A stretch of 16,195 bases of DNA. It comes from Thermoplasmata archaeon (lineage in GTDB: Archaea > Thermoplasmatota > JAKEGO01). The notes beneath the pieces are model-generated. The model was not told the DNA's origin. It saw nothing but the letters and a program-made list of their open reading frames with translations, and did not search any database. This document shows, in pieces, positions 1 through 7,064 of the stretch (position 1 is the stretch's first letter; each line of letters opens with the position of its first letter). The stretch lies in assembly GCA_022615805.1 (NCBI GenBank), contig JAKEGO010000060.1, positions 1 through 16,195 of the forward strand, written 5' to 3'. The translations under genes and the position numbers were made by a program.

Positions 1-66
1 CCGCGGGAACCGGTCCGGTCTCGGGAGCATGGATCTCGGCGCACCCCGGGCCAGCGCCCGACGCAA

Positions 67-78
67 TAATATTTAAAT
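67..78 (+). promoter_or_regulatory. TATA-like promoter of valS
   Basis: An AT-only box (TAATATTTAAAT) stands out in GC-rich DNA. Its centre is about 35 bases before the valS ATG, which predicts transcription starting near base 98-100 and a leader of roughly 8-10 bases. A purine-rich GGAAGG lies just before the start codon. The first 66 bases show no gene I can support. Confidence 0.65.
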
Positions 79-107
79 GAAGGACGTGTTCGCTTGGCCG
101 GAAGGAC

Positions 108-2768
108 ATGGCGTACGACCAGAAGGAGATGGAGGCCAGGTGGCAGGACTGGTGGGAGCGCGAGGAGATATACCGCTTCGATCCCGACCGTCTCGAACAC
201 GTGTACAGCATCGACAACCCCCCCAGGTACGCGTCGGGAGGGCTCCACATCGGTCACGCCACGCACTACACCCACATAGACTTCGCGGCGCGGTTCAACA
301 GGATGCGCGGCTACAACGTCCTCTTCCCCCTCTGCTTCGACGTGAACGGCATCCCCATCGAGGAGAGGGTCGAGCGGCTCCACGGCATAACCCGCCGCGA
401 CGTGGACCGCCACGAGTTCATCAAGCTCTGCGCGGAGTTCGCCGAGGCGAACATCCGGGAGATGATCCGCCAGTTCAAGATACTCGGGGAGTCGATGGAC
501 CCGAGCGCCTACTACCAGACCAACGCCGAGGGCTACCGCCGACTCACCCAGATCTCGTTCATCAGGATGTTCAAGCAGGGCCTCGTGTACAAGGGAGAGC
601 GCCCGATCAACTGGTGCCCGCGGTGCATGACCGCGATGGCGGACGCGGAGGTGGAGTACCGCCCGCGGAAGAGCAGCCTCCATTTCATCCACTTCTCCCT
701 CGAGGACTGCTTCCCGCTGGTCATCGCGACGACGCGCCCCGAGCTCCTGTCGACGTGCCAGCTCATCGCCATCAACCCCGACGACGAGCGGGCAGCGAAG
801 CTCGTCGGCAAGAGGGCGACGGTGCCCTACTACGGCCATAAAGTGGAGATCGTCGCCGACGAGAACGTCGACCCGACCTTCGGCACCGGCGTCGTGATGA
901 TATGCTCGATAGGCGACAAGGACGATCTCGAGTGGATATCCAAGTACGGGCTCGCCCTCAACATCGCGATCGACGAGGCGGGGCACATGACCGCGATGAC
1001 CGGCGAGTTCGAGGGGATGGAGGTCCCGCGGGCCCGCCTCCTCATCGCCGAGCGGCTCAAGGACATGGGAGCCCTGGAGAGGTCCGAGACCGTGGAGCAG
1101 AGCGTCGGCACCTGCTGGCGCTGCCACCACCCGATGGAGTACATCGTCAAACCGCAGTGGTTCATCAGGACCCTGGACTTCAAGGACGCGGTCCTGGAGG
1201 CGGCCGACGAGATGTACTGGTTCCCCGAGTTCATGAAGGTCAGGCTGCGCGACTGGGTCGAGTCGCTGGAGTGGGACTGGGTGGTCTCCCGGCAGAGGTA
1301 TTTCGCGACGCCGATACCGGTCTGGGAGTGCGGCCGGTGCGGCGAGGTCGTCCTGGCCCGTGAGGAGGACTGCTACGTCGACCCGACCAGGGACAAGCCC
1401 CCGGTCGGGAGGTGCCCGAAGTGCAAGGGCCGCCTGGTCGGGTGCCAGGATGTCTTCGACACCTGGATGGACTCGAGCATAAGCCCACTATACAATACCT
1501 ACTGGGAGAGGGACCAGGCCAAGTTCGAGAAGCTCTTCCCCATGTCCATCAGGCCGCAGGCGCACGACATCATCCGGACGTGGGCCTTCTACACGATCCT
1601 CCGGAGCAAGCTCCTCACAGGCGACCGCCCTTTCGACCACGTTATGATCGACGGCCACATCCTCGCGGAGGACGGCACCCCCATGCACGCGTCGAGCGGG
1701 AACGCCGTCGACCCCCTCATAATCATCGACGAGCACGGGTCCGACCCGCTCAGATACTTCGCGTCCACGTGCGCCCTCGGCGAGGACAACAACTTCCGCA
1801 TGAAGGACGTGACCAGGGGCGCCAGGCTCTGCCGCAAGCTCTACAACGTCAACCAGTACGTCGGGCAGGCCCTCGCAGGGCTTTCGGAACCCCCGTCGAG
1901 GCCACGCCGCCTCCGTCCGGTCGACCACTGGATCATCGAGGAGTTCGACTCCGCCGTCGCCGAGGCGACCGACGCCTGCGAGGAGTACAGGTTCGACGTC
2001 GCCATGAGGAAGGCGGAGTTCTTCCTGTGGCACCAGCTCGCCGACCACTACGTCGAGATGGTCAAGTTCCGCCTCAGGGACGGCATCCACGACGACTCGG
2101 CGAGGTACACCCTTTACCGCGTGGGCCTTGGCGTCACGAAGATGATGGCGCCCTTCCTCCCGCACGTGACCGAGGAGTGCTACCAGGGCTTCTACCAGCG
2201 CCTCGAGGGCGGGCGGAGCGTCCATCTCAGCCAGTGGCCCGGGATCATCGAGGCCGACGCCAACGAGGCGGAGAAGGGCCGAGCCATCAAGGAGGCGGTG
2301 ACGGCCATAAGGCGCTGGAAGTCCGAGAACGGCATCGCGCTCAACCGGCCTCTCCACCGCGTCGGCATCATATCCAGGGTCGACCTCTCCGGCTGCTCGG
2401 GCGACATCGAGGGGCCGACGTGGGTCCAGGACCTCCTCTTCCCGGTCGAGGGGGACGTCGAACGCGTGCCGGTGGAGGTCAAGCCGCGCTTCGACCGCAT
2501 AGGCCCGGAGTTCAGGGGCGACGCCAAGGTCCTCATCGCAGCGATAAGGGAGGCCAACCCTCTCGAGGTCCTCGACGGCAAGGCCGTGGAGATCGCCGGG
2601 CGCCGGGTCCACCTCGAGGACTACTGCGAGGTCGTGACCCACGCGGTGTACCGCGGCGAGGAGGTCGACACCGAGGCCGAGGGGTCCGTCACAGTCCTGA
2701 TACCGAGGGAGCAGCGGATATCCGGCGACGGCGGAGCCACGTCGAACCCGGAGCGGCGCGGGAAGTGA
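108..2768 (+). CDS. valS: Valyl-tRNA synthetase, archaeal type, with an atypical KMSKS loop
   Basis: This cytoplasmic class Ia enzyme charges tRNA-Val with valine and edits mischarged threonine. At 886 residues it has normal archaeal ValRS length. The N-terminal HIGH signature is intact (residues 47-50, in GGLHIGHATH). The CP1 editing domain starts near TTRPE (208-212) and contains the FGTG region typical of ValRS. Cysteine pairs at 336/339, 408/411 and 436/439 look like zinc knuckles. DVFDTWMDSS matches the ValRS form of the region before the catalytic loop. The anticodon-binding helical domain follows from about residue 625. The oddity is the KMSKS position, which reads PMHAS (525-529) followed by SGN, so both usual lysines are absent. 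The ATG at 108 is preceded by GGAAGG and a well-placed TATA box. ValRS is preferred over LeuRS or IleRS from the editing and DTWMDSS regions. Confidence 0.95.
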   Translation: MAYDQKEMEARWQDWWEREEIYRFDPDRLEHVYSIDNPPRYASGGLHIGHATHYTHIDFAARFNRMRGYNVLFPLCFDVNGIPIEERVERLHGITRRDVDRHEFIKLCAEFAEANIREMIRQFKILGESMDPSAYYQTNAEGYRRLTQISFIRMFKQGLVYKGERPINWCPRCMTAMADAEVEYRPRKSSLHFIHFSLEDCFPLVIATTRPELLSTCQLIAINPDDERAAKLVGKRATVPYYGHKVEIVADENVDPTFGTGVVMICSIGDKDDLEWISKYGLALNIAIDEAGHMTAMTGEFEGMEVPRARLLIAERLKDMGALERSETVEQSVGTCWRCHHPMEYIVKPQWFIRTLDFKDAVLEAADEMYWFPEFMKVRLRDWVESLEWDWVVSRQRYFATPIPVWECGRCGEVVLAREEDCYVDPTRDKPPVGRCPKCKGRLVGCQDVFDTWMDSSISPLYNTYWERDQAKFEKLFPMSIRPQAHDIIRTWAFYTILRSKLLTGDRPFDHVMIDGHILAEDGTPMHASSGNAVDPLIIIDEHGSDPLRYFASTCALGEDNNFRMKDVTRGARLCRKLYNVNQYVGQALAGLSEPPSRPRRLRPVDHWIIEEFDSAVAEATDACEEYRFDVAMRKAEFFLWHQLADHYVEMVKFRLRDGIHDDSARYTLYRVGLGVTKMMAPFLPHVTEECYQGFYQRLEGGRSVHLSQWPGIIEADANEAEKGRAIKEAVTAIRRWKSENGIALNRPLHRVGIISRVDLSGCSGDIEGPTWVQDLLFPVEGDVERVPVEVKPRFDRIGPEFRGDAKVLIAAIREANPLEVLDGKAVEIAGRRVHLEDYCEVVTHAVYRGEEVDTEAEGSVTVLIPREQRISGDGGATSNPERRGK

Positions 2769-2789
2769 CGCCAGGGCCATCGACCAGCC

Positions 2790-2799
2790 CCTTTTTATC
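2790..2799 (+). promoter_or_regulatory. TATA-like promoter of the GlpA-like redox operon
   Basis: A T-rich box (CCTTTTTATC) lies in the 51-base gap after valS, centred about 25 bases before the GTG at 2820. This spacing predicts a leaderless transcript starting at or next to that GTG, and it supports this start codon. Confidence 0.65.
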
Positions 2800-2819
2800 G
2801 TCCGAGGCCATCCTGACAC

Positions 2820-4331
2820 GTGGAAGCGTATGACGTCGCAGTGATCGGCGCGGGCGTGGTCGGGTCGTTCGTCGCGAGGGATCTCTCCCGTTACGACCTG
2901 AGGACGGTCGTCCTCGAGGCCGGCCCGGATGCGGCGTCGGGCGCAAGCCGAGGGAACAGCGGCGTCGTCCACGCGGGCTTCTTCAGCGTCCCGAGCACCC
3001 TCAAGGCCGAGATGTGCGTCTCCGGCAGCAGGATGTACGAGGGGATATGCCGCGACCTCGGTGTCCCGTTCTCGCGCTGCGGTAAGATCGTGACGGTGCA
3101 CTCCGGAGCCGAGTCCGAGATGGACCGCCTCGAGCGCCTCCTCGTGTACGGAGAGGCCTCCGGCATCGGCGACCTCCGCATCGTCGACGGCGGGGAGGCC
3201 CGCTCCATCGAGCCAGGGATCGATTGCCGCGCGGCGCTGGTCTCGCCCTCGAGCGCGATAGTCTCGCCCTACGAGACCACGATCGCCGCCGCCGAGGACG
3301 CCTGCGTGAACGGCGTCAGGTTCATGCTCGGCGCCCGCGTCTCCTCCGCGTCCCGCGAGGGCCCGCCGGAGGACCCGGCCCACATCATCACCGCCGGGGA
3401 CGGCCGCTCCGTGCGCGCCAGGGCGGTCGTCAACGCGGCCGGCCTCTCCTCCGGAAGGGTGGCCGCGATGTTCGGTCTCGAGGGGTTCACGGTCCACCCG
3501 TGCCGGGGCGAGTACCTGCTGCTCGACAAGGCCGTCGGTGGTCTCATCAACGGTATGGTCTACCCGCTCGCTCCCGAGGGGGAGTCGACCCTTGGCGTCC
3601 ACCTCACGCCCACGGTGGCGGGGCACATCCTGGTCGGCCCGACGGTCGAGTTCATCGGGGAGGCGAGCGCCGCGACCACGGCGTCGAGGCACGCCGAGAT
3701 GCTCGCCGCGGCGCACGCCCTCCTGCCGCCGATATCGAAGCGCCACGTGATCAAGGCGTTCGCGGGCCTCAGGGCGAAGCTCGTTCCAGAGGGGGGAACG
3801 ACGGCGTACGGGGACGTCGACTTTGCCGTCGAGGAGTCCCCCGCCGGCGTCGTGCACCTTCTCGGTATCGAGTCCCCGGGCCTCACCGCCGCCCCCGCCC
3901 TGGCGGGCTGGGTCGTCCCGATGCTCCTCTCGCACCTCGGGGGCGCGGACCTGAAGGGCCCGACCGACGTCGTGCGGTACAGGTGGCCATACACGACGCC
4001 CCCGGCCACGGCAGGCGACCGGGCCCTTGGGGAGAGGGCTGTGATGGCGGCGGCGGACCCGGACCGCGGGGCTGTCGTCTGCCGGTGCGAGCACGTCACC
4101 CGGGCCGACATCCTGCGCGCTCTCGACAATCCCCTGGGGGCGAAGGGCCTCGATGCCGTCAAGTTCAGGACCCGCGCCAGGATGGGACGGTGCCAGGGCG
4201 GCTTCTGCCTCCCGCGCATCGCCGACATCCTCGTGGACGAGAGGGACCTCCACCCGTCGTCGGTCAGGATGTCCTCCGCGGGCAGCGAGCCCTTCGCCGG
4301 ATGGGTGAAGGAAGGGGGCGCGGGCCGGTGA
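2820..4331 (+). CDS. GlpA-like FAD-dependent dehydrogenase with C-terminal BFD [2Fe-2S] domain
   Basis: This is a 503-residue flavoprotein of the DAO fold that includes anaerobic glycerol-3-phosphate dehydrogenase GlpA and the L-2-hydroxyglutarate oxidase-like family. The FAD-binding GAGVVG lies at residues 10-15, followed by an acidic-ended second strand (VVLEAG) and the conserved GNSGVVHAGF segment. Near the C terminus, CRC (421 and 423) and CQGGFC (458 and 463) supply four cysteines for a BFD-type [2Fe-2S] cluster. It probably oxidises a hydroxy acid or glycerol 3-phosphate and passes electrons to the two downstream gene products; the substrate is inferred from the family and not shown. 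The GTG start is chosen because it gives a complete Rossmann N terminus and lies 25 bases after the TATA box. It is the first gene of a three-gene operon and overlaps the next gene at GTGA. No glycerol kinase is in view. Confidence 0.88.
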   Translation: MEAYDVAVIGAGVVGSFVARDLSRYDLRTVVLEAGPDAASGASRGNSGVVHAGFFSVPSTLKAEMCVSGSRMYEGICRDLGVPFSRCGKIVTVHSGAESEMDRLERLLVYGEASGIGDLRIVDGGEARSIEPGIDCRAALVSPSSAIVSPYETTIAAAEDACVNGVRFMLGARVSSASREGPPEDPAHIITAGDGRSVRARAVVNAAGLSSGRVAAMFGLEGFTVHPCRGEYLLLDKAVGGLINGMVYPLAPEGESTLGVHLTPTVAGHILVGPTVEFIGEASAATTASRHAEMLAAAHALLPPISKRHVIKAFAGLRAKLVPEGGTTAYGDVDFAVEESPAGVVHLLGIESPGLTAAPALAGWVVPMLLSHLGGADLKGPTDVVRYRWPYTTPPATAGDRALGERAVMAAADPDRGAVVCRCEHVTRADILRALDNPLGAKGLDAVKFRTRARMGRCQGGFCLPRIADILVDERDLHPSSVRMSSAGSEPFAGWVKEGGAGR

Positions 4332-5563
4332 CCCCTCCCGAGAGGCCGGTCGATGTCGCGGTCGTCGGGGCCGGGCCAGCGGGCATCGCCGCCGCGGTCG
4401 CGGCCCGGAGGGCCGGCGCAAGGGGCGTCCTCCTCATCGACAGGGATCGCCTTGGCGGGATAATGCGGCAGTGCATCCACGCTGGCTTCGGGATCGAGAG
4501 GTACGGCGAGGAGCTCACGGGCCCAGAGTACATCGCCCGCGACATCGAGACCATGGAGGCGGAGGGCGTCGAGGCCATGCTCGGGACGATGGTCCTCGAC
4601 CTCTCTCCCGACAGGGTCCTGACCGTATCGAGCGCGGGCGGGGTCTCGAGGTTGAGGGCAGGCGCCGTCGTCCTCGCGATGGGGTGCCGGGAGCGCACCC
4701 GCGAAAACGTGATGATACCCGGCACGCGGCCCGCAGGCGTTTACACCGCGGGCGCCGCGCAGAACCTCATGAACCTCCGGAACATCATGGTAGGGAGGCG
4801 GGTGGTCGTGCTCGGCTCAGGGGACGTGGGCCTCATCATGGCCCGGCGCATGGTCCTGGAGGGCGCGGAGGTGGCCTGCGTGGCCGAGGTGATGCCGGTC
4901 CCCGGCGGCCTGGCGCGGAACGTGCGGCAATGCCTCGACGACCTCGGCATACCGCTGCTCCTCGGCCACACCGCGGTCGAGGTCAGGGGCGAGGGTCGCG
5001 TCTCCTCGGTCGTCCTCGCGAGGGTCGGCGAGGACCTTTTACCGGTCCCCGGGACCGAGATGGAGGTGGAGTGCGACACGCTCCTCCTCTCGGTCGGCCT
5101 GATCCCCGAGAACGAGCTGTCGTCCCGCGCCGGGATCGAGCTCGACCCGGCCACCGGCGGCCCTGTCGTGGACGGCTCCTTCATGACGAACGTGCCCGGC
5201 GTTTTCGCTTGCGGCAACGCGCTCCACGTCCACGACGTGGCGGACTGGGTCTCGGAGGAGGGCGCGGAGGCGGGCCGCTCCGCCGCGCGGTGGCTCTCGG
5301 GCGATGCCCCGGACTGGCCATTCGAGGTCGCTGCCGGGAGGGGCCTGCGCTACGCCCTCCCTCACCGGAGCGGCCCGGGCGGGGTCGTCAAGCTCAGGGT
5401 CAGCGAGCCCGCGAGGGATGCCGACATCGTCGGCGTCGTGGGGTCCACGGAGGTGTTCAGGAAGCGGTTCGCAAGGGCGGTGCCGTCCGAGATGCTCCGC
5501 GTCGAACTCCCGGAATGGCTCGACAATGTGGAGCGGCTGATCCTGGAGGTGGAGCGTGGCTGA
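4328..5563 (+). CDS. NAD(P)/FAD-dependent oxidoreductase, partner of the GlpA-like protein
   Basis: This 411-residue two-dinucleotide-domain flavoprotein has a first Rossmann motif GAGPAG at residues 14-19 and a second, GSGDVG, at 163-168 for the pyridine nucleotide. Other family marks are the GGIMRQCIHAGFG segment after the first FAD strand, MGCRERTREN, and a C-terminal FAD motif around CGNALHVHDVADWVSEEG. Bacterial operons commonly place this protein between a GlpA-like dehydrogenase and a DUF1667 protein, exactly as here. It probably carries electrons between the BFD cluster of its neighbour and NAD(P) or another acceptor; that direction is inference. The GTG at 4328 shares GTGA with the upstream stop codon, so translation is likely coupled. 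The reading frame stays open far upstream, but only the part after 4328 looks like this protein. Confidence 0.88.
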   Translation: MTPPERPVDVAVVGAGPAGIAAAVAARRAGARGVLLIDRDRLGGIMRQCIHAGFGIERYGEELTGPEYIARDIETMEAEGVEAMLGTMVLDLSPDRVLTVSSAGGVSRLRAGAVVLAMGCRERTRENVMIPGTRPAGVYTAGAAQNLMNLRNIMVGRRVVVLGSGDVGLIMARRMVLEGAEVACVAEVMPVPGGLARNVRQCLDDLGIPLLLGHTAVEVRGEGRVSSVVLARVGEDLLPVPGTEMEVECDTLLLSVGLIPENELSSRAGIELDPATGGPVVDGSFMTNVPGVFACGNALHVHDVADWVSEEGAEAGRSAARWLSGDAPDWPFEVAAGRGLRYALPHRSGPGGVVKLRVSEPARDADIVGVVGSTEVFRKRFARAVPSEMLRVELPEWLDNVERLILEVERG

Positions 5564-5918
5564 GCGCCTCGTGTGCATCGTGTGCCCCGTCGGGTGCGAC
5601 CTCGAGCTGTCGGTCAGGAGCGGCGAGGTCCTCGTCGAGGGGAACCGCTGCCCGAAGGGGTTCGACTACGCGGCGGCCGAGGCGATCGACCCCCGGAGGA
5701 CCCTGACTACCACCCTGCCCGTCGCGGGAGGCTCCGAGCGCCTCGTGCCGGTCAGGGTCGACCGCGTCCCCCGTGGCAGGATGCTCGAGGCCATGGGAAC
5801 ACTGAGGCGCATGTCCGTGGCGGCACCGGCGCCGATCGGATCGAGGGTCGGGACTATAAGGATCGGTGATGAGGAACTGCCCGTCGTTACGACCGCGGCG
5901 GTGGAACGTGCGAGATGA
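5556..5918 (+). CDS. DUF1667 four-cysteine redox-associated protein
   Basis: This 120-residue protein opens with a cysteine cluster: CxxCPxGC (C7, C10, C14), then CPKG at C32, a pattern suited to binding an Fe-S cluster or zinc. This is the DUF1667 signature. The family is usually the third member of operons with a GlpA-like dehydrogenase and the FAD oxidoreductase encoded here, so it is probably a small accessory or electron-transfer subunit. The exact role is unknown. The GTG start overlaps the previous gene by 8 bases, and GGAGGTG at 5544-5550 serves as a strong ribosome binding site. Its TGA (5916-5918) directly abuts the stop codon of the converging ATPase gene. Confidence 0.88.
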   Translation: MAERLVCIVCPVGCDLELSVRSGEVLVEGNRCPKGFDYAAAEAIDPRRTLTTTLPVAGGSERLVPVRVDRVPRGRMLEAMGTLRRMSVAAPAPIGSRVGTIRIGDEELPVVTTAAVERAR

Positions 5919-6563
5919 TCACTTCGGCGCCTCGGGGAGGACCATGATGCCCATCTCCGAGAGCTCGATCGGCAGCGGGGCGGCGGCGTGCTTGCTCCCG
6001 CGCATCTTGATGATCCTGACGGTCCTCCGATCGTCGAGGTCCATGAGGATGATGGCGTCCGCGATCGAGGTCAGCACGTCGTCCGGCTGCGCCGTGACGA
6101 AGTAGAGCAGGCAGCCCTTCTTCATCAGCGTGGAAGCGATGGTCACGAGGAACCTGCCGTAGTCCTGCTTCAGTATCGCCGCATACTGGCTGACGTCGTC
6201 GATGACGACCCGCTCGAACTTGGCCTTCTCGACGGTCTCGATGAGCATCTCGACGATGTCGACCTCTGGATTGTTGATCACATCGGAGAGCTCGATCACC
6301 GTGAGGTCGCCCTTCTTCATGAGGGCGTCGTCGAAGAACCCCATCTTCCGGAGGTACGAGAGGGCCACGTCCATGGTCTCGGACAGCGGCGTCACGTAGA
6401 GCCCTTTCTCGTGGTTGCGCACGCCGAAGACGAGCGATTGGAGCGCGAAGGTCGACTTTCCGACCCCCTCGTCCCCGACCAGCAGGACGCTGCCGGGGCG
6501 GTAGAACCCACCGCCGAGGGCGGAATCGAGGCCCGGGACGCCGGAATCGACCAGCTTCAGCAT
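5919..6563 (-). CDS. RAD55/KaiC-like RecA-superfamily ATPase
   Basis: This 214-residue single-domain P-loop ATPase opens with SGVPGLDSALGGGF, the usual KaiC/RAD55 entry motif, followed by Walker A GDEGVGKST (residues 30-38). The RVVIDDVSQ segment is the Walker B strand. The GFFDDALMKKGDL and RTVRIIKMRGSKH stretches fit archaeal RAD55-type proteins often annotated as signal-transduction ATPases. The length is that of a single-domain member, with no second KaiC domain, so clock function is not implied. Its partner is unknown. The ATG at 6563 lies 27 bases after a good TATA box. The gene converges with the redox operon without any gap between the stop codons. Confidence 0.85.
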   Translation of the reverse strand: MLKLVDSGVPGLDSALGGGFYRPGSVLLVGDEGVGKSTFALQSLVFGVRNHEKGLYVTPLSETMDVALSYLRKMGFFDDALMKKGDLTVIELSDVINNPEVDIVEMLIETVEKAKFERVVIDDVSQYAAILKQDYGRFLVTIASTLMKKGCLLYFVTAQPDDVLTSIADAIILMDLDDRRTVRIIKMRGSKHAAAPLPIELSEMGIMVLPEAPK

Positions 6564-6583
6564 GGGCCTTCATCGGGAGGCGG

Positions 6584-6594
6584 ATATAAAAAGG
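6584..6594 (-). promoter_or_regulatory. TATA-like promoter of the RAD55/KaiC-like gene
   Basis: Read on the minus strand this is CCTTTTTATAT. It is centred about 26 bases before the ATG at 6563, predicting a leaderless transcript. Confidence 0.65.
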
Positions 6595-6798
6595 TTCTAT
6601 GGTGGTATGAGGCCTCAGAGGGATCATTCGCGAGTGGGGACCGAAGGCGGGGCCCTCTGGGGACGAAGCGGCGTGGACCGGTCCGCCGCCCGCCACCCGC
6701 GGCTCGCTGTCAGCTGTATGAGGTGTACCCCGAGGTCATGCCGCCGCTTCGGGTGCAGGCCATCCGGCTGGTGCACTTTCGCCGGGGCCCCCTCAAGG

Positions 6799-6808
6799 CG
6801 TTAAAAGG
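6799..6808 (+). promoter_or_regulatory. TATA-like promoter of the DUF2283 gene
   Basis: CGTTAAAAGG is centred about 25 bases before the ATG at 6828. This gives a leaderless arrangement like that of the other plus-strand genes here. Confidence 0.55.
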
Positions 6809-6827
6809 ACCGGCGACATCCAGCGCC

Positions 6828-7064
6828 ATGCGTATCGGCTATGACGCGGACACGGATGTCATCCACATCGACCTTCAGGAGGGCACGCCGCGAACAAGCG
6901 TTGGGGCGGAGGGCGTCATCGTCGACATCTCGGAGGATGGAAGGGTCCTCTCCATTGCGGTCCTCGATGCCAGCCTGAGCATCCCTCGTGCCAGTCTTGA
7001 GGAGGTCAGCGTGCGTCTCACCAGAACGAGTACTTGTCGCCGTACTTCGGCACCACGACCTTGA
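6828..7064 (+). CDS. DUF2283 family small protein
   Basis: This 78-residue protein begins MRIGYDADTDVIHIDL and continues with GVIVDISEDGRVLSIAVLDAS, the two-part pattern of DUF2283 (a strand with paired Asp, then D-x-D/E-G-x-[VI]-x-x-[IL]-x-[IV]-[LI]-[DE]-A). The function is unknown; relatives are small beta-rich proteins often found next to putative toxin genes, but no such partner is visible here. The family core ends near residue 62, and the last ~16 residues (Arg/Thr/Ser-rich) are encoded over the tail of the opposite-strand gene, so they may be a non-conserved extension. The start is fixed by the TATA box 25 bases upstream. Confidence 0.8.
   Translation: MRIGYDADTDVIHIDLQEGTPRTSVGAEGVIVDISEDGRVLSIAVLDASLSIPRASLEEVSVRLTRTSTCRRTSAPRP

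Larger units (their letters stand above)
6564..6827. other. Intergenic region between divergent genes, no gene seen
   Basis: This 264-base stretch separates two divergent genes and holds a promoter at each end. A plus-strand frame stays open across it, but it lacks a plausible start and looks like GC-driven openness. A short perfect palindrome (GGACCGGTCC, 6675-6684) lies in the middle. I saw no tRNA or other recognisable RNA. Confidence 0.5.

Noticed and set aside
1488..4421. A 977-codon open frame on the minus strand opposite valS and the GlpA-like gene
   Set aside because: It is Arg/Gly/Ala/Pro/Asp-rich with no domain pattern, and lies antisense to two clearly conserved proteins. Long open antisense frames are expected at this GC content and codon use.
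6675..6684. GGACCGGTCC palindrome in the 6564-6827 gap
   Set aside because: It is only 10 bases in GC-rich DNA and does not extend into a longer stem; no regulatory role can be argued.
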